A model generated the notes under the pieces. The model was given only the letters and a program-made list of their open reading frames with translations. It was not told the DNA's origin and made no database searches. A stretch of DNA of 64,000 nt from an uncultured Desulfosarcina sp. (GTDB lineage Bacteria > Desulfobacterota > Desulfobacteria > Desulfobacterales > Desulfosarcinaceae): positions 4,960,001 through 5,024,000 of the forward strand of contig NZ_OY764190.1 of NCBI RefSeq assembly GCF_963668215.1, read 5' to 3'. Each line of letters starts with the position of its first letter. The stretch's first letter is position 1. Of the stretch, positions 52,475-61,418 are shown one piece after another. Both the position numbers and the translations under genes were made by a program.

Positions 52475-53893
52475 ATGGTTATGGACGTGCTGAAACGAAT
52501 CGGGTGCTGCCTGCTGCTCCTGCTGGGGGAACTGGTTCTGTGGGGATGCGATGGTCCCCTGACCCAAAATGACCTGGAGGGACTCATATCCAGGGGCGAG
52601 CTGGTGCTGATCACCCGCAACAATGCCGCCTGCTATTACATCGGCCCCCACGGCCCTGCCGGATTCGAATACGAACTGGCCAAAGACTTTGCCGATTACC
52701 TGGGGGTAGACCTGCGCGTAGAGGTCGTCGAGGATGAGGCCGGGATGGTTGCCGCCCTGAAAGACGGGCAGGGGGATGTGATTGCCGCCGGGTTTCCTTT
52801 CGGTCGCCAGTCGGCCCGCCTGCTTGAACTGGGACCGGGCTATCTGGAGGTGGAGCAGCAGGTGGTGGGGCACCGAGATGGCCCGGAGATTAAAAGCGAA
52901 AAAGATCTCGAATCCTATACGCTGTGGATGACCGGCAGCAGCGCCCGGATCGAGCTTTTGAAATCCCTGCGCGAGACCTACCCGGGGCTTCGCTGGCAGA
53001 TTCTTACCGCTTATAACACCGAAGACCTGCTCCAGATGGTGTACAACCGTGCGCTGCCGTTGACGCTTGTCGATTCCAACATCCTGTCCATGAACCGCTA
53101 CTACTATCCCGAGCTGAAAATTCTGATGACCCTGGGAACCCCCCGGTCGCTGAATTGGGCCACGGATCCCCGCAACCGCCACCTGAGCCGGGCCATGCAC
53201 ACTTGGTTCGCCCGGGATGCGACCCGCAAGAAGATCAGGGGGCTTGCCGACCATTATTACAGCCACCTGGAATCCTTCGATTATGTCGACCTGGCCCGGT
53301 ACCGACGGCGAATCAAGGTGCGGCTTCCCAAATATCGTGAATATTTCGAAGCCGCCGCCAAAAAGTACAAGCTGGACTGGAAATTGGTGGCGGCCATGGC
53401 CTACCAGGAATCGCACTGGAATCCCAAGGCCAAAAGCTATACCGGCGTGCGGGGCATCATGATGCTGACGCGCGAAACCGCTGCGTCTTTGGGCATTGAA
53501 GACCGCCTGGATGTAAAGGCATCCATTTTCGCCGGAACCCGTTACCTGGCACGGCTGCGGCGTCAGGTAGGTCCAGAGGTGCTTGAACCGGACCGCACCC
53601 TGATGGCCCTGGCGGCCTACAATATCGGGTTCGGCCATTTGGAAGATGCCCGCCTGCTGGCCAAAAGGCTGGGCAAGGCGGACGACACCTGGCACGGCGT
53701 GCGGTCGGTGCTGCCCCTGCTGCAACAGAAAAAATATTACAGCACCCTGGAAAACCGTTATGCGCGCGGCAGCGAAGCGGTGATCTACGTGGACCGCATC
53801 CGGACCTATTACAGGATGCTTCAGCCGGTTCTGGACGAATTGGCGCCCGATCTGGCCAACGAGGACGTTTCCCGCGTTTATCCGGGGCTGTGA
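52475..53893 (+). CDS. mltF: Membrane-bound lytic murein transglycosylase F
   Basis: Cleaves peptidoglycan with anhydro-sugar formation. The 472-residue protein starts with a lipoprotein signal (LLLLLGELVLWGC), then a family 3 solute-binding domain (GELVLITRNNAACYYIGPHGPAGFEYELAKDFADYLGVDLRVEV) and a C-terminal SLT domain with the catalytic Glu in AAMAYQESHWNPKAKSYTGVRGIMML and TLMALAAYNIGFGHLEDAR. This two-domain order is MltF. The ATG at 52475 is used; the 270-base gap before it shows no gene. Confidence 0.93.
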   Translation: MVMDVLKRIGCCLLLLLGELVLWGCDGPLTQNDLEGLISRGELVLITRNNAACYYIGPHGPAGFEYELAKDFADYLGVDLRVEVVEDEAGMVAALKDGQGDVIAAGFPFGRQSARLLELGPGYLEVEQQVVGHRDGPEIKSEKDLESYTLWMTGSSARIELLKSLRETYPGLRWQILTAYNTEDLLQMVYNRALPLTLVDSNILSMNRYYYPELKILMTLGTPRSLNWATDPRNRHLSRAMHTWFARDATRKKIRGLADHYYSHLESFDYVDLARYRRRIKVRLPKYREYFEAAAKKYKLDWKLVAAMAYQESHWNPKAKSYTGVRGIMMLTRETAASLGIEDRLDVKASIFAGTRYLARLRRQVGPEVLEPDRTLMALAAYNIGFGHLEDARLLAKRLGKADDTWHGVRSVLPLLQQKKYYSTLENRYARGSEAVIYVDRIRTYYRMLQPVLDELAPDLANEDVSRVYPGL

Positions 53894-53982
53894 GTCCGTT
53901 TGCACAAAGATTGTGAATGTGGTAGAGACGGCCACCGGAGCCTCCGGTAGATGGTTTTAACCGTTCAGGAACGTTGAAGATA

Positions 53983-54750
53983 ATGACGCGTCCCGTTGTC
54001 CAGATCTACGAGATTCAGACCCCTGAAGAAGCCCGCGCCATGATCGCTTTGGGGGTCGACCACATCGGCAGCGTGGTCACCTCGCACGAGGCCCGGCATG
54101 ATCCGATTCTTCGTGAAACCGTTGCCACGGTCCGTAAACTGGGAGCCGTCAGCAGCCTGATCCCCTTGTATCGCGATCCGGACGCGGTGATCGACACCCT
54201 GGAAGCGTATCGTCCGCATATCGTTCATTTCTGCGATCATCTGGAACTCGGTCGGGAGCGCGATATCGACGACGCATTGGCATTGCAGGCAGCGGTCAGG
54301 CGTCGATTTCCCGACATTCGTATCATGCGCTCGATTCCCATCGGGCGGCCGGGAATGGCCGACGAACAGGCGGTGCTGGCGCTGGCCGGGCGCCTGGAAC
54401 CCATGAGCGACCTTTTTCTGACCGACACGCTGTTGGGCGGACCAGCGGACTCCGAGGATACCGAGCAGCCGGTCGACGGTTTCGTGGGCATCACCGGATT
54501 GACCTGCGATTGGGATGTGGCTGCCAAACTGGTGGCCCGGTCCCGCATTCCGGTGATTCTGGCCGGGGGCATTTCTCCGGAAAACGTCGCTGCGGGAGTT
54601 CTTCAGGTAGCCCCTTTTGGTGTGGACAGCTGCACCTGCACCAATGCGGTCGACGCGACCGGACGGCCCATACGCTTTAAAAAAGATCCCCGACGGGTGG
54701 AAAAACTTATCGAAGAAACCCGCCGGGCAGGCGGTGAAGGTCAAAATTAG
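53983..54750 (+). CDS. Phosphoribosylanthranilate isomerase-like (TrpF fold) protein
   Basis: A 255-residue TIM barrel resembling TrpF. The C-terminal phosphate-binding strands are clear (VILAGGISPENVAAGVLQVAPFGVDSCTC), as is the N-terminal EARAMIALGVDHIGSV. Yet the TrpF KICG motif with the catalytic Cys is replaced by QIYE, and there are insertions. No other trp gene is near. It is likely a paralog with another sugar-phosphate substrate. The ATG at 53983 is used, 25 bases before efp's own ribosome site at the 3' end. Confidence 0.72.
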   Translation: MTRPVVQIYEIQTPEEARAMIALGVDHIGSVVTSHEARHDPILRETVATVRKLGAVSSLIPLYRDPDAVIDTLEAYRPHIVHFCDHLELGRERDIDDALALQAAVRRRFPDIRIMRSIPIGRPGMADEQAVLALAGRLEPMSDLFLTDTLLGGPADSEDTEQPVDGFVGITGLTCDWDVAAKLVARSRIPVILAGGISPENVAAGVLQVAPFGVDSCTCTNAVDATGRPIRFKKDPRRVEKLIEETRRAGGEGQN

Positions 54751-54775
54751 ATATCTATGAAGGAGGATAAATAAT

Positions 54776-55336
54776 ATGTACGAAAGCAGTGATTTACGCA
54801 AAGGGCTGAAAATTGAAATCGACGGCGATCCATATGTGGTCGTTCAGTTCGAGTTCGTGAAACCCGGCAAAGGCCAGGCGCTTTACAAGTGCCGGCTGAA
54901 AAACATGATCACCGGCGCGCAGTTCGACAAAACCTATCGATCCGGTGAAAAATTCAAGGAAGCCAATCTGGAAGAGGTGGAGATGGAATATCTCTACTTT
55001 GACGGCGACAGCTACTGTTTCATGAACTCGTCCAATTACGAACAGGAATTCTTAACCGCGGATCAGATCGGCGAAGCCAAGGCCTTTCTCAAGGAAAACA
55101 CTGTCTGCAACGTGCTCATGTTCGAGAAAAAAGCCCTGGACATCTCCCTGCCCAATTTCGTGGAACTGACCATCACCGAGGCCGAACCCTGGGCCAAAGG
55201 GGATACCGCCGCCGGTTCCACCAAACCGGCCACCCTGGAAACCGGCCATGTGGTCCAGGTGCCGCCCTTTGTCAACCAAGGAGAAAAAATTCGCATCGAT
55301 ACGCGCACCGGACAGTATGTGGAGCGGGTGAAGTAA
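54776..55336 (+). CDS. efp: Translation elongation factor P
   Basis: A 186-residue EF-P that frees ribosomes stalled at polyproline. Three beta-barrel domains are recognisable. The modified-loop lysine is in KPGKGQA (Lys32), and the C-terminal domain ends GEKIRIDTRTGQYVERVK. AAGGAGG lies about eight bases before the ATG. Enzymes for beta-lysylation (EpmA/B) are not in the window. Confidence 0.98.
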   Translation: MYESSDLRKGLKIEIDGDPYVVVQFEFVKPGKGQALYKCRLKNMITGAQFDKTYRSGEKFKEANLEEVEMEYLYFDGDSYCFMNSSNYEQEFLTADQIGEAKAFLKENTVCNVLMFEKKALDISLPNFVELTITEAEPWAKGDTAAGSTKPATLETGHVVQVPPFVNQGEKIRIDTRTGQYVERVK

Positions 55337-55338
55337 GA

Positions 55339-56199
55339 TCAGGTCCCGTCGTATTCCTGATAAATGATGTGGCCGCAGGACTTGCAGTGCGAGGCATCCT
55401 CGTCGTGATAGCGCAGCCCGCAATGGGAACAGACGATGTCCCGCTTGCGGGCGATGTGGATCCATTCCTTGACGATCCGGCTGACCTGCCAGGGAATCAG
55501 TACGATGCCGGACAGGATCATCAAAATCGTCACCCATTTGCCGCCTTCGGACAGGGGCGTGATGTCCCCGAAACCGACCGTTGTCAGGGCCACCACGGTA
55601 AAGTAGAAGGCATCGGTGAACGTGGCCACGCCGGCGTTGACCGGGTGCTCCACCTCGTAAAAGAGGATGGACGAAACGAAGAAGATGATGACGATGGTCA
55701 GAAAAAGCCGCAAGACCCGCAGCAGTTGATGGGTGATGCGGCCGAAAAAGAAGTCGGGGTCGGCGGTGAACCGGAAAAAGCGCAAAATTCGAAAAATCCG
55801 CAGGCCCCTGATCACGCCCAGGGCACCGATGTCCGCCTCGCCGCCGCCGACGGAGTAAAAAACCAGAATCAGGGTCGGCAAAATCGCAACCAGATCGATG
55901 ATGGAATAAATGTCGCGCATCTGCTTCCAGCGGTTCCGGGCGCCATATAAACGGGCCACGTATTCGAGAATGAAAACCGAGACGATGAGAATCTCCGCCC
56001 GCCACATGAAAACCCGAAACCCTGCGGAGACGGGGTAAGTTTCCACCACGAGAATGGTGCAGACGGTCAGGTTCAGGCCGATGATGAGGATGTCGATGAG
56101 TTTGCCGGGCAGGGTGGTGCAGTCGATCAGATAAAACTGCAGTGCGGAACGGAAGTCCCCGGCAGGGTGGGGAGTCGGATCGGCCGCCCGTGGATCCAT
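55339..56199 (-). CDS. Voltage-gated potassium channel-like protein with C-terminal zinc ribbon
   Basis: A 286-residue six-helix channel subunit. The voltage sensor has S4 arginines (LRIFRILRFFRF), and the pore helix carries the K+ filter TTVGFGD. The cytoplasmic end is an unusual rubredoxin-like zinc ribbon: CSHCGLRYHDEDASHCKSCGHIIY, two C-x2-C pairs. It starts immediately after the stop of the CorC-like gene, so both are co-transcribed. Confidence 0.9.
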   Translation of the reverse strand: MDPRAADPTPHPAGDFRSALQFYLIDCTTLPGKLIDILIIGLNLTVCTILVVETYPVSAGFRVFMWRAEILIVSVFILEYVARLYGARNRWKQMRDIYSIIDLVAILPTLILVFYSVGGGEADIGALGVIRGLRIFRILRFFRFTADPDFFFGRITHQLLRVLRLFLTIVIIFFVSSILFYEVEHPVNAGVATFTDAFYFTVVALTTVGFGDITPLSEGGKWVTILMILSGIVLIPWQVSRIVKEWIHIARKRDIVCSHCGLRYHDEDASHCKSCGHIIYQEYDGT

Positions 56200-57435
56200 T
56201 TACCCGTCGGCCTGGGGCGTAAGGGCCTGCACCAGATAGCGTTTGATGCGGTTGCCGTCCATTTCGAGAACCACGACCTTGTAGCCGGCAATGGTGAAGG
56301 CTTCGTCTTCCTCGGGAATCCTGCCGATGGTGTCGAGGATGAATCCGGAAAAGGTGTCGTACTCCTTGGATTCGGGGATGGGCATGCCGATTTTCCGGTT
56401 GACCTCCTCGATGTCCGATTTGCCCAGAACCACCCACTCTTTGGGCTTTCTGCGCACGATGTGCGGTTCTTCCTTGTCGGTTTCGTCCCGGATCTCACCG
56501 ACCAATTCCTCTATCGCGTCTTCCAGGGTGATCAGTCCGGAGACGCCGCCGTATTCGTCCACGATGATGGCCATGTGGTTTTTGCGGGCCTTGAACTGAT
56601 GCAGCATGCGGTCCAGCTTCTTGTTCTCCGGCACGAAATAGGGCGGGCGCATAATGGCCCGGATATCGACCGGCGTGTCCGAGGTAGCCTGGTGCATGAA
56701 GATGTCCTTGATGTTCAGGATGCCGATCACGTGGTCGCTGTCCCCCTCGATCACCGGAATGCGGGTGAAACCGGATTCGGCAATGGCTTTGAAATCCAGA
56801 GGCTCGTTGGCGTCCACGACAAACATGTCGGCCCGCGGGGTCATGATTTCCGAGGCGCTGGTGTCGTCGAGTTCGAAAACGTTGTGGATCATCTCCCGCT
56901 CTTCTTCCTTGATGACTCCCTGTTCCTCGACCACCTCCACAAAAGTGATCAGTTCCTCTTCGGTGGCAGAGGGGGTCTTGCTCATCTTGCCGGTGATGCG
57001 GGGGATGAAATTGAGAAACAGGATGATCGGATAGAACAGCAGCGACATCCAGTAGATGGGATAAATCGTCAACCTGGCGAGGAGGATGTTGTTGCGGGTG
57101 GCGAACGACTTGGGAATGACCTCGCCGAAAACCAGGATCAGGAAGGTCATGACCCCCGTGGCCAAGCCTACGGCGTAGTTGGCAAACAGGTTGATGGTCA
57201 GGGCGGTGGCGATTGCCGAAGCGGCCACGTTGACCACGTTGTTCCCGATCAAAATGGTGGTCAGCAGCCGATGAGGATCGTCCTTCATGCGCTTGATCAG
57301 CTCGTAGGTCCGGTCTTTTTCCTTGGCCAGATGCCTGGCGCGGGTCTGGCTGATGGAAAACAGGGCCGTTTCCGCCGATGAGAAGAAACCCGACAGCAAT
57401 AGCAGAATAAAAAGGATCGATATCTGGGTCACCAT
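56200..57435 (-). CDS. CNNM/CorC/HlyC family membrane protein with CBS pair
   Basis: A 411-residue protein: DUF21 membrane region (SGFFSSAETALFSIS, IGNNVVNVAASAIATALTINLF, LILVFGEVIPKSFATRN), two CBS domains (MTPRADMFVVDANEPLDF to GILNIKDIF and VPENKKLDRMLHQFKARKNHMAIIVDEYGGVSGLITLEDAIEELVGEI) and the C-terminal CorC_HlyC domain. This family handles Mg2+/Co2+ transport or tolerance; the old hemolysin label is misleading. The ATG at 57435 is used. It is co-transcribed with the K+ channel. Confidence 0.92.
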   Translation of the reverse strand: MVTQISILFILLLLSGFFSSAETALFSISQTRARHLAKEKDRTYELIKRMKDDPHRLLTTILIGNNVVNVAASAIATALTINLFANYAVGLATGVMTFLILVFGEVIPKSFATRNNILLARLTIYPIYWMSLLFYPIILFLNFIPRITGKMSKTPSATEEELITFVEVVEEQGVIKEEEREMIHNVFELDDTSASEIMTPRADMFVVDANEPLDFKAIAESGFTRIPVIEGDSDHVIGILNIKDIFMHQATSDTPVDIRAIMRPPYFVPENKKLDRMLHQFKARKNHMAIIVDEYGGVSGLITLEDAIEELVGEIRDETDKEEPHIVRRKPKEWVVLGKSDIEEVNRKIGMPIPESKEYDTFSGFILDTIGRIPEEDEAFTIAGYKVVVLEMDGNRIKRYLVQALTPQADG

Positions 57436-57792
57436 CGTCCGCGTACTCCTGTGTGGCCGGCGCACGGGCGACGATGAAAATGGTTGGGTCGGTTTGGCTT
57501 ACCTGCAAAGAAAGTGAAACGAAATTGCATTCCGTTCGGGGAAGCGTTACCCGGGCCGGATAAAAAAGGATCGTCCAACGCTATTGCCTTCCTCTTGAAT
57601 TGGGAGATGGTGTCATGCGATAGTGGCCCTTCCCGTCCAGGGCAGCAGGGCCTTTTTTGGGTGAGGGTTGCCGCTCATAATTTTAAGAATGTGAACTGCC
57701 TTGTCCGAACAGCGTTACTATAGCGTATTTTTTCAGTTTTTCAAGACATACTGAACATAAAAGCAAGTGGCGGCGAACCACAAAAAGAAATC
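57436..57792. other. Divergent spacer containing a candidate small RNA
   Basis: A 357-base gap. A strong plus-strand terminator at 57625-57658 ends nothing annotated, so a short transcript could start somewhere in 57480-57600. No protein frame is convincing. Confidence 0.45.
57625..57658 (+). terminator. Rho-independent terminator with no annotated gene upstream
   Basis: GGCCCT (57625-57630) pairs with AGGGCC (57647-57652), with a possible inner CC..GG extension, and is followed directly by six T. Confidence 0.75.
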
Positions 57793-60684
57793 ATGACCCA
57801 CAGCCATCCCATCGAAGAGTACATCCTGGCCCTGAAAGCCGCCAAACCCTTTGAAGGCCAGGTGGCCTACCATCGCGAGTTTTCGCCCGTCCAGGCGGCT
57901 TACGGCACGCCCGCCACATCCTGGCCGGAGCCTATCGAGGCCATGCTGAGGGGGCTGGGTATCGATCGCCTGTACCGCCATCAGATTCAAAGCATGGACG
58001 CGACCCGTCAGGGGAAACATGTTGTGGCCGCCACCCCCACGGCTTCCGGCAAGACCCTGACTTATGCGCTGCCGGTCATCGAAGCGGTCCTGAACGATCC
58101 GGATGCCCGCGCCCTGTTCATCTACCCGTTGAAGGCCCTGGCCCAGGACCAACGCAAAACCATCGGGCACATCGCCTCCAACCTTCCCCAGATGGAACTG
58201 CGGGCCGAGATCTACGATGGGGACACTTCGGCCTACCGGCGCAAAAAGATCCGCGACAATCCGCCCCATATCCTGATGACCAACCCGGAGATGATCCATC
58301 TTTCCATCTGCCCCCATCATGACCGCTGGGCCGATCTGCTGGCCCGGCTGCGTTACGTGGTCGTGGACGAGGTGCATACCTACCGGGGCATCCTGGGTTC
58401 GCACATGGCCCAGGTGTTCCGCCGGCTGTTGCGGTTGTGCCGTCACTATGGCGCTGCGCCCACTTTCGTGTTCACGTCGGCCACCGTGGCCAATCCCGAG
58501 GAACTGGCCTCTCAGTTGACCGGATTGACCGTGGATACCGTCAAAGAGAGTACGGCGGGAAGGGGAAAACGCCACCTGCTGGTCATCGATCCGGTGGACG
58601 GACCCCTGACCGCCACCCTGATGATGCTCAAGGCGGCGCTGAGTCGCAATCTGCGGACCATCGTCTACACCCAGTCCCGCAAGCTGACGGAGCTTCTGGC
58701 CATCTGGGCCAAAAACCGCTCCGGTGCCTTTGCCGACCGTATCAGCGCCTATCGCGCCGGATTCCTTCCCGAAGAAAGGCGGGAAATTGAAGCAAAACTG
58801 GCCTCCGGTGAGTTGCTGGCCGTGATCAGCACCAGTGCGCTGGAACTGGGCATCGACATCGGCAGCCTGGATCTGTGCCTTCTGGTGGGCTATCCGGGCT
58901 CCATTGTGGCGACCTGGCAGCGCGGCGGACGGGTGGGGCGCAGCGGGCAGGAGTCGGCGGTGGTTCTGGTGGCGGGCGAGGATGCCCTGGACCAGTTTTT
59001 CATCCGACACCCGGAGCAGCTGGTGCAGCGACCGCCGGAAGCCGCCGTGGTCAACGCCGCCAATCCGGATGTGATGGACCGGCACCTGGTGTGTGCGGCG
59101 GCGGAACTTGCCCTGAAGATGGACGACCCCATGCTGAAACCCGAGGCATTCCGGGCCGGCATCGACCGTCTGGTCGCCGACGGACGGCTATACCTGAGCG
59201 CCGATGGCACGACGTGCTACTCGCCGTTGAAAAGGCCCCATCGTCTTGTGGATCTGAGGGGGTCCGGCTCCCGGTTTGTCATCGTCGATGCATCGGACGA
59301 GCGTGTGCTGGGGGAGATCGACGGCTACCGGGTCTACCGGGAGGCCCATCCGGGCGCCATTTATCTGCATCGCGGCCAGACCTTCCGGGTGGAATCCCTG
59401 GATCCGGAAACGCGGAAGGTATGGGTTGAAGCGGCCCGGGTTTCCTACCACACCCGGGTCCGATCCGACAAGGACACCCAGATCCTGGAAATCCTCGAGC
59501 AGAAGCCGGCCTACGCCACCACCATGGCCATCGGCAGGCTGCGGGTCACCGAACAGGTCAGCGGTTACGACCGCATCGACACCCGCAACGGCAAGGTTCT
59601 CGAACGCTGCCCGCTGGATCTGCCGCCCATGACTTTCGAAACCCAGGGGCTGTGGTTTATCGTACCGGCCGCTATTATCGATCAGGCGGAAAAGGCCTGG
59701 ATTCATGTCATGGGGGGGCTGCACGCCATGGAACACGCAGCCATCGGCGTCTTCCCGCTGCTGGTGATGGCGGACCGCAATGATTTGGGCGGCATCTCCA
59801 CCCCCTACCATCCACAGCTTGAGGCCGCCGGCATTTTTATTTACGATGGATTGCCCGGCGGGGCCGGACTGTGCATCCAGGCCTTCAAGCAGGGCGAGGC
59901 ACTGTTGGACATCACCCGGGGCGCCATTGCCGACTGCCCCTGTGAAAGCGGATGCCCCAGCTGTGTGCATTCGCCGAAATGCGGTTCCGGGAATCGTCCC
60001 ATCGACAAGGACGCCGCCCTGTTTTTCTTAAAAGCCCTGAAAAATACTCAGGCGCCGAAAAATTCGATTCATTTTTCAATCGATAGGGAGGATAGCAAAG
60101 AGTCCGCAACGGTTAAAATTTCCCAGGATGGAAAAAAGACCGATAGCAAAGCGATTCGCTACGGTGTGCTGGACATCGAGACCCAGCGGTCGGCCAAAGA
60201 GGTGGGCGGGTGGCATCGGGCCGCGCGCATGAAGGTGAGCTGTGCCGTGCTTTACGACTCGCAAAAAGACGCCTTCTTCGAATATGTCGAGGGACAGGTC
60301 CCGGCACTGTTTGACAAACTTCGGGAACTGGATCTGGTGATCGGGTTCAACATCAAACGTTTCGACTACCTTGTGCTTTCCGCCTACACCGATATGGATT
60401 TCGGGTGCATTCCCACCCTGGACCTGCTGGAAAAGGTCAAGGATCGGCTGGGCTACCGCCTTTCGCTGGACCACCTGGCGTCGGCGACGCTGAATGCCGG
60501 CAAAACGGCCGACGGCCTGGACGCGCTGCGCTGGTGGAAAGAGGGTCAGATGGCCAAAATATTGGAATACTGCCGATCGGATGTGGCCATCACCCGGGAT
60601 CTGTTCCGGTTCGGGCGCGAAAACCGTTACGTATTGTTCCGCAACAAGGCCGAGCAAACCGTGCGGCTGCCGGTGGACTGGTGA
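57793..60684 (+). CDS. MrfA-like DEAD/DEAH helicase fused to a YprB/MrfB-like exonuclease
   Basis: A 963-residue fusion. Residues 1-~760 are a superfamily 2 helicase of the YprA/MrfA type: ATPTASGKT (Lys87), DEVH (192-195), ISTSALELGIDIG, QRGGRVGRSG, a DUF1998 region (HAMEHAAIGVFPLLV, DGLPGGAG) and the cysteine cluster C-P-C-x3-C-P-S-C-x5-C (715-730). From ~785 follows an RNase H-like exonuclease with DIET (Asp794, Glu796), GFNIKRFDYLVL (Asn853, Asp858) and YCRSDVAITRDL (Asp930), as in YprB/MrfB. In Bacillus MrfA and MrfB are separate genes repairing mitomycin adducts; here they are one chain. Confidence 0.92.
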   Translation: MTHSHPIEEYILALKAAKPFEGQVAYHREFSPVQAAYGTPATSWPEPIEAMLRGLGIDRLYRHQIQSMDATRQGKHVVAATPTASGKTLTYALPVIEAVLNDPDARALFIYPLKALAQDQRKTIGHIASNLPQMELRAEIYDGDTSAYRRKKIRDNPPHILMTNPEMIHLSICPHHDRWADLLARLRYVVVDEVHTYRGILGSHMAQVFRRLLRLCRHYGAAPTFVFTSATVANPEELASQLTGLTVDTVKESTAGRGKRHLLVIDPVDGPLTATLMMLKAALSRNLRTIVYTQSRKLTELLAIWAKNRSGAFADRISAYRAGFLPEERREIEAKLASGELLAVISTSALELGIDIGSLDLCLLVGYPGSIVATWQRGGRVGRSGQESAVVLVAGEDALDQFFIRHPEQLVQRPPEAAVVNAANPDVMDRHLVCAAAELALKMDDPMLKPEAFRAGIDRLVADGRLYLSADGTTCYSPLKRPHRLVDLRGSGSRFVIVDASDERVLGEIDGYRVYREAHPGAIYLHRGQTFRVESLDPETRKVWVEAARVSYHTRVRSDKDTQILEILEQKPAYATTMAIGRLRVTEQVSGYDRIDTRNGKVLERCPLDLPPMTFETQGLWFIVPAAIIDQAEKAWIHVMGGLHAMEHAAIGVFPLLVMADRNDLGGISTPYHPQLEAAGIFIYDGLPGGAGLCIQAFKQGEALLDITRGAIADCPCESGCPSCVHSPKCGSGNRPIDKDAALFFLKALKNTQAPKNSIHFSIDREDSKESATVKISQDGKKTDSKAIRYGVLDIETQRSAKEVGGWHRAARMKVSCAVLYDSQKDAFFEYVEGQVPALFDKLRELDLVIGFNIKRFDYLVLSAYTDMDFGCIPTLDLLEKVKDRLGYRLSLDHLASATLNAGKTADGLDALRWWKEGQMAKILEYCRSDVAITRDLFRFGRENRYVLFRNKAEQTVRLPVDW

Positions 60685-60697
60685 ATGCCCGCAGCCT

Positions 60698-61351
60698 TCA
60701 CGGCACCCAGGCCGCGGAAAAGGCCAGCAGGAACTGGCCGCCGTAGTAAAGGGGTAGCCCGATCTGCCGGTTGAAGATGGCATCGACCACAAAACGCTGC
60801 CGGGCCACGAAAAGGTCCGAGATGTAGAACAGGACGGCTCCTGCCAGGATGACGAATCGCGCCTTTCCCGGCAGGGCGGAGTTGGCGGCCAGTCCGGCAG
60901 CGCCGCATACCATGATGCTGATAACCACCATGTAGGCCAGCACAGGAACCTTCATCTCTTCCAGGTGAGGTTCCAGCCAGCGCCATACCGGGACAGCCAC
61001 GCACATGAGGACGATCATGGCCACGGCCATGATCGTGCCGACGCGAGCGGCCGTAAAAAATGCCGCGGTGTACATCACATGGCCCAATAAAAAACTGACC
61101 AGGCCAGCGAGAAAGGCCTTGTCGGACCCCATCCCCAAAAGAACGTCGCCTCCCAGGCAAAACACCAGGGCGGCCAGAATCAGACCGGAGAAGAGGGGGC
61201 TTTGGGCCGGTTGAAGGGTCCAGGCAACGATGAACAGCAGTGACAAGGGCGTTTTGAACGTCAGGATCTTTTTGGATTTGTTGGTTTTTTCGGCCCGGAT
61301 CAGTCCCACCAGCAGCACGACCGCCAACACCAGAACCACGACAAATTTCAT
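60698..61351 (-). CDS. YhhN family protein (lysoplasmalogenase-like)
   Basis: A 217-residue protein with about eight membrane helices and family motifs TPLSLLFIVAWTL, LVFCLGGDVLLGM, FLLGHVMYTAAFF and AGAVLFYISDLFVARQRFV. The aspartates in GGDVLLG and YISDLF are the conserved acids of the YhhN/TMEM86 family, which cleaves the vinyl-ether bond of lysoplasmalogens. Plasmalogens are common in anaerobes, so this role fits. ATG 61351 follows AAAGGAG; the frame upstream is open but unsupported. Confidence 0.88.
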   Translation of the reverse strand: MKFVVVLVLAVVLLVGLIRAEKTNKSKKILTFKTPLSLLFIVAWTLQPAQSPLFSGLILAALVFCLGGDVLLGMGSDKAFLAGLVSFLLGHVMYTAAFFTAARVGTIMAVAMIVLMCVAVPVWRWLEPHLEEMKVPVLAYMVVISIMVCGAAGLAANSALPGKARFVILAGAVLFYISDLFVARQRFVVDAIFNRQIGLPLYYGGQFLLAFSAAWVP

Positions 61352-61418
61352 CTGCGTTTCTCCTTTCGCGCTCGCAACGTTCGTTTTCAACAAGGATGTT
61401 CGATTGACGCTCTGATCA

